Assembly (NCBI GenBank): GCA_019096195.1
Contig: JAGTXK010000073.1
Location: 558,001-622,000, forward strand
Direction of reading: 5' to 3'
Length of the DNA: 64,000 bases
DNA from: Boletus sp. NGJ
Lineage: Eukaryota > Basidiomycota > Agaricomycetes > Boletales > Boletaceae
The first letter of the stretch is position 1. The number at the start of each line of letters is the position of its first letter. The notes below the pieces were generated by a model, which did no database searches, was not told where the DNA came from, and saw only the letters and a program-made list of their open reading frames with translations. Of the stretch, positions 59,177 through 64,000 are shown piece by piece. Made by a program: the position numbers and the translations under genes.

Positions 59177-60548
59177 CTACGGGAGCGAGATGTATCCGCT
59201 CGCGTAACTCACACTGGAGCCCGTAACACTGGTACACTTGCTACTCTGTTCGTATCGTACGAACTGCAGCTTCGCCCTTTTACCCTCCTTCTCGATCTCG
59301 GAAAGTATACCAAGGAGCACACCTATCGGTTTCCTCCCGCAGATGGTGTTGCCTGTCCGGTCTAGATACTCCAAGAATTTCGCGTGCGAATCTGCCGCAG
59401 GGGAGTCCCCCTCAGACAATGGCGACATGGTCAAAATGTCCAAGGCTTCCTGATCCAGATCGCGTATTGAAGCATCAATTGGTCTCTGTGATAAATTCTG
59501 GTGAGCACCGTGGCTCTTGAGATAAATTCCGGATACGTCGCTGGGAAGTGGCTCTGGATAGTAGAAGGTGTACCCGTACGATCTACCCCTGTAGATGATC
59601 GATTAGGAAAATCCCTGAAATAAGAACAACTCACCAATGGCAGAAATCGCTTGAAATCACGAAGAAGTTTTCCGGGTCAGCAAAATAAGGTGCGAGGATA
59701 TTTCCATAGGCTTTTTGCTGGGAATGGTCGATAGAACCAACGAGAATTGGCACCACTGTGATATCGGAGCTAGCATGACACGTATTAGTGATTAGTGGGA
59801 TAAATGGGTCTGGCGGATAACTGACTCTTTGAATAGCTGATACACGTATGGGAGATGCATCTCGATGCTATGCTCCTCCTTGTCCGTGCCCATTGACATG
59901 GTTCCGAATTTGCCCGTGTCCTTCAGGTCTCCTATAACTGGGGAGACAATCACGATCTGCCCAATCCGATAGCATTTCCTCGCAGCTACTCACTCTCCTT
60001 GTCAAGACGTAGCTTTCCCAGTGGCGTGGCATAATAATCACAGCCAGAAAGATCACAGCGGTTCAGATGGACGTGATGTGCAGGACCAAGAATGAAGACC
60101 CGCTTACTTCGGTGATGCAAGTGAGATCGGTGTCATCCAAATTTTGAGGGGACTCACATTCCCTTTGTATCTATGCATCTATATGCCCAAGCGGCGGCGC
60201 GTCCGGACCACATGTATCCGGCGTGTCTGGAGATTGTGTGGTCAGGTGCCAGACGGCTGGATAAGACGATGGTGCAACGAACGGAGCAATGATCGCTCTG
60301 CACCCCGCGATGGGAGGTGTGAAATCTTGTTCATCCGTTGATTGCACGGCTGCTAGGAATCCACCCAACTGCTCGCCTAACACCTGGCCTGTGACAAATC
60401 ATTCATGGTGTGAAGGGCTATCCAAGTGTTGCACGAGCTCTACCATCGCTTTCGTACCAGGATCCAGCATGCTCCGCAGGTCTGCACACGGAGAGGGTGA
60501 TTAGATGGGGAAGTGGGTCGAGAGACGTACTTGCCTTGTGCTACTCAT
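59177..60548 (-). CDS. MHO1: MEMO family protein (yeast Mho1)
   Basis: MEMO1-family proteins have a dioxygenase-like fold with a metal site and act in cell motility and redox signalling; the yeast member is Mho1. Eight exons (60548-60535, 60481-60444, 60388-60283, 60226-60158, 60106-59994, 59937-59826, 59769-59635, 59588-59177) give 332 residues. Landmarks: [76 protein letters not shown] and [13 protein letters not shown], covering the family's conserved His, His and Cys. The first exon is 14 nt, and its intron uses a GC donor (ACAAG/GCAAGT) to give [14 protein letters not shown]. The usual GPSHH is GPAHH here. Confidence 0.94.
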
Positions 60549-60735
60549 GTTCTCCTGCGGCGACAGCGAACGTGCAGGTCTACGGAAGAAGTGTAGGAGA
60601 GTCGACTGCATTAGGAAAGAGGTACACTCGAGTTCCGAATCATAATGCACGATGCTTTGAATTAGAGCATACTCGCACTTGGCTACCTCCAGCATATGGA
60701 ATGTATACATGTGACAAGAGAAAACACGATAAAAA

Positions 60736-61278
60736 CTACTCCTCTGACCGCAGACGTGCAGCAGGGTTCGTCACCTTAACGCCAAGGACTTTGGCCCTTT
60801 GATGAAGAGATGTCACAGAGTGATCAGGAGTTGTCGAAGGGTGCAACGTACCGCTCGAGAATAAGGGTGCGGTTTCGGCTGCTCACGTTGTGTGCAATCT
60901 CTGCAGCGTAGCTTTTATTGTGCATGAGCAGGATATCTACCTCCTTGACATTGCTGACAAGGAACTTCTTGTGCCCATTGGGAAGTAGGTGACGTGTCTA
61001 TGCGGAGGAGATGTAACTCGATATCGACTCGCTAGAATTGTGTGTTACCTTTTTGTTGCTTCCGTAGCCAATCTTGGGCATTGGAAGCTGCCCTTTGAAA
61101 CGACGCCTCACTCTGTTGTCGATACCCTTTGGTTTTCGCCATGCTTCTTTGACAGTGTGGTAACGATCGGATTGGTGGCGCCTGTACGGGGGGTTAAGAG
61201 ACTGCAAGCAAGTCACGAAGGGCCCACGGACTTGAATACTTTGGTGCGCTTTTTGACAATGGGGATCTTGACGGCCAT
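60736..61278 (-). CDS. RPL32: 60S ribosomal protein eL32
   Basis: Large-subunit ribosomal protein. Exons 61278-61232, 61181-61049, 60997-60852 and 60796-60736 give 128 residues. It reads [99 protein letters not shown] and ends RLRSEE. The family match is close to complete and all joins keep frame. It is upstream of and codirectional with the MEMO gene, 187 bp from its start. Confidence 0.97.
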
Positions 61279-61861
61279 GGCGATCTAGGAGAGGTGTCAG
61301 TACAGAGTCGAGTTTGGGTGTTTACAAGGGAGCGCAAGGACTACAACATCCATGCAACCGACCATGCATCCACCGTCAACATCTCTTTTCAGGACGCAAA
61401 ACACTCGAAACATGATATGATGTTCATTGCGAGTTCCTGGGAGAGCGTACTCACGATTTCTGAGCTGGAGGAGGACGATCTGGGTGGTACGGCGATGACA
61501 ACCCCCTGGTATGAGGAGGAAGGGACAACACACGTCAACACACCCGTGGCTGTGTCGCAAACCCCTGACTGGTGGAAAGACGGACACTCGTACTCACTGC
61601 TCGTTCCCTGAGACGTTCGCTGCGGGGTTCAGTACGTCTGACCAGCCTTTACTAACAAAAGCGGCCCCTCCTACTAGCTCAACCAACTTGCCCAGGAGCG
61701 CAATCGTAGTGGCACCGCCGTGTGAACGGACATAATTGGTAGTCAAAGCGCGGCCCAGTCACAAGTACAACCATCAGCGGTCAGCCGTCCTTTCCTAAAA
61801 GTTTTATTTGCGTGTTCGACTGCCAATCAGCCAGATCCCGCTATCCTGTCTAGTCCCTCTT
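61279..61861. other. Divergent region between eL32 and the kinase gene
   Basis: 583 bp upstream of both genes. A plus-strand ORF (61294-61611) has acidic and Trp-containing stretches but no good start or family match, and probably lies in promoter sequence. Confidence 0.5.
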
Positions 61862-63804
61862 ATGCTCGCAGAATCTGTCACTTTCGATGATGACGACTGG
61901 CTTCCTCCCCCCTCGCCTATGCTCCACGGAGCAACTAGTGTAGGCAATAGCTGGGGTGTAACCTGCATCGGACGTGGCTTCGACTGGACTTCCAATGATG
62001 ACCACCCTCCAAGTCCATCCTCCACCAGCTCCTCCACCAGCTCTTCCGACAGCAAAAACCAGTTATCCGTGCTTGATCTCTCAAAGCGCACGTCTATAAA
62101 ACCTTCAGCTGCAACTCGACGGTCCTCTCCAATATCTGTTGTCACTACTCCCGCACTCAAGTCGCAGACCCTCGTCCTCGAACCTGACATCCTGACATCG
62201 TCGCAATTGACAGACTCGCCGATCTCCGGCTCACCTTTGGGCATCCATCCGTATTACCCACTCGAATCCTCGCAGATATCTGTCCCTTTTCAGTCGAATG
62301 CACCCCAAGTCAATCTTGCATCATGTTCTCCGACTGTTTCGCGTCCTCGCAGACGGTCTTCCCAGCAGCGCGTCTCTCTAATTGCTGGCCGTGTTTCAAT
62401 CGCTCCGATTGAGCCGCCTTCGCCACCCCCAGCCATGCCACAGATTCTCCGTCGGTCCGGCAGCACTGGGAATGTGTTGTCGTCTGTCGTCAGCACCAGA
62501 CCTCCAACCCCAACATCCGATCGACAGTCACTTCCAGATGGAAAAACGATTTCAGATTTTTTTATCGAGCGAGAAATTGGTCGAGGTGCATATGGCCTGG
62601 TCAAAAGAGCTCGAGAGTATAAATCGGATGGTACTCTTGGGGTAAGGAGCTAGTTCTTTCACACCACGAACACCAGCCCTCATCTTGAAGTAGCCACCCT
62701 TGGTCATCAAACAGATAATCAAGTCGCGTATTCTCGCCGATTGCTGGAAACGACACCATGAATACGGAACTATACCAATAGAAATCTATGTCATGTCACG
62801 CATATCCGCCACGTCATACACTCTCCCTCCTCCTCGTCCTTGGGATCCGAGGCGACATCGTCGCTCGATATCATCAGCATGTACCCTCGAATCAGATTCT
62901 TACTGGGAGGAGGGTAAAGTAATCAAGGGTCACCCGAATATCTGCCCTCTGCTAGACTTTTTTGAAGATAACCATTACTACTACGTTGTCCTACCATCGA
63001 CGTCTCCTGAACATCTTCCAAACGAACCCCGCCCTCCGACAGATCTGTTTGATTTGGTGGAAGCATATCCAGATGGTCTTCCCCCAGCTTCCATTCGCAG
63101 CTATCTTGGCCAGCTGGCCGATGCTCTCTGTTTTCTGCACGACCGTGGGATTGGTAAGTGCCGCGCCGATGCTCATGCAATGAACCTTTGACAGATCTAT
63201 GCAGTTCACCGTGACGTAAAAGACGAGAATGTTGTCCTTGGTCCGCATGGCCTGTGTGTTCTGATAGATTTTGGTAGCTCAGGACTGATCAAGAATACTG
63301 GCTGGGATACGTTCAGCGGGACGTAAGTCTCCTACTTTCTCAAACTCCTTTCTGTCCTGAATATGAACTTGCTTTGCAAGACTGGACTATGCCGGACCAG
63401 AGATCCTACGAGGCGAGCGATATTACGGAAAGGAGCAGGACGTCTGGGCGTTTGGGGTCGTGGCCTACGTTCTCCTGGTCGGGGAATGTCCATTTTTAAC
63501 TGCGGCTGAAGCACAGGAGGGCTTGAAGTCCCCATTCGCGAACGCGTCGATCGCATTAGACGAACGCTGTGGTGATGACAAGGCAAATGAAGGAGAGGAG
63601 CTGGACGGAGGAGGAGCCCTCGGGGACGCTGCAGCACTCGTGAGGGCGTGTTTGCAGGTTGAAGTCGACGCAAGACCGACGTTCGAAAGCATTCTCCGGT
63701 GTCGTTTTCTGAGTGGTCACGATGGCTGGGGGAAGAAGAAGCCATACGGAAATCAATTACACATTTCCCCAAAACCGAGCGCATTCCCAGCACGCGTAAC
63801 CTAA
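61862..63804 (+). CDS. PAS-kinase-type Ser/Thr kinase without visible PAS domain
   Basis: Protein kinase of the Psk1/Psk2 (PASK) group, which in yeast links nutrient state to translation and sugar storage. Exons 61862-62641, 62694-63153, 63205-63322 and 63381-63804 give 593 residues. Residues 1-235 are Ser/Pro-rich with no PAS-like sequence. The catalytic domain shows GRGAYGLVKRA (glycine loop); VIKQIIKSRI with the ATP Lys; then GTIPIEIYVMSRI, a PASK-like feature; VHRDVKDENVVL; IDFGSSG; TLDYAGPEILRGERYYG; and DVWAFGVVAYVLLVGECPF. All catalytic residues are present. The insertion between the ATP Lys and helix C is longer than in most kinases. Assignment to PASK rests on the kinase domain only. 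Confidence 0.85.
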
Positions 63805-63923
63805 TCGAGAGGAACGCGGTCAAGGTCTGGGAGCAAAACCTCTCGCAAGGCGATCTGATCATTTCAGCTTCAGGTGAGGGATAATCCACTTGTTGTGGTG
63901 TGGCCATAGATTTGGCGTATTAT

Positions 63924-63939
63924 CCCCCCCCCCCCCCCC
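63924..63939. repeat. Poly(C) tract
   Basis: 16 consecutive C residues about 120 bp past the kinase stop codon, in a stretch with no gene. Confidence 0.8.
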
Positions 63940-64000
63940 TGGCATCTAATTTTACGCCAATCTATCACTAGCCATCTCTCGCCGTGTCAAGCATCGATCA

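Noticed and set aside
61294-61611. 105-codon ORF between eL32 and the kinase
   Set aside because: No good start codon or homology; lies in the shared upstream region.

Overview
The window is nuclear DNA from a filamentous basidiomycete, most likely an Agaricomycete. Genes are dense, sit on both strands and carry many introns of about 48-60 nt, and all the recognisable products are fungal (dynactin Arp1, Sec9, APC4, a RasGEF, a PAS-kinase-type kinase, Tfc7, a GH16 glucanase, MARVEL and SUR7/PalI-like membrane proteins). I resolved about 36 protein genes and one tRNA. Exon joins were chosen by splice signal, reading-frame continuity and fit to the family; none has transcript support.

Layout. 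1-5.7 kb: 3'-truncated DENN-domain gene, glucose-6-phosphate 1-epimerase, PP2A scaffold subunit. 5.7-8.5 kb: gene-poor stretch with a Helitron-like scrap. 8.5-14.0 kb: eS24, ARP1, a cysteine-rich membrane protein, a small SVIP-like p97-binding protein, GPI2. 14.3-23.8 kb: bZIP factor, APC4, DRS1 and a short MPP10 (the last two divergent). 24.0-31.9 kb: SEC9, a secreted DPBB protein, an uncharacterised protein, a small secreted protein, MYG1, a MARVEL protein. 31.9-35.1 kb: gene-poor, with one intact multi-exon gene of unknown family. 35.1-43.6 kb: eL15, GH16, SurE-like phosphatase, RasGEF. 44.1-52.4 kb: SUR7/PalI-like protein, amidase, 3-ketoacyl-CoA thiolase, bL32m and NDUFA5 (divergent), STM1-like protein. 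52.8-63.8 kb: SPP1-like PHD protein, LSM1, tRNA-Ser(UGA), TFC7, MEMO, eL32, PAS-kinase-type kinase.

Most genes are housekeeping: cytosolic ribosomal proteins (eS24, eL15, eL32), ribosome assembly (DRS1, MPP10), mitochondrial translation and complex I (bL32m, NDUFA5), mRNA decay (LSM1), RNA polymerase III (TFC7), chromatin (SPP1), cell cycle (APC4, PP2A), secretion (SEC9, GPI2, DENN) and signalling (RasGEF, PSK-type kinase). Accessory functions are the cell-wall or secreted proteins and the unknown gene at 33-34.7 kb.

The main things to look at are an apparent excess of GC-AG introns (9 of about 166), an MPP10 gene without its conserved C-terminal half, a fungal SVIP-like protein with an exact VCP-interacting motif, a RasGEF fused to a degenerate Ras-like domain, and an intact orphan gene in the gene-poor region. 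I found no CRISPR array, no virus-like or LTR element, and no evident biosynthetic or defence cluster.
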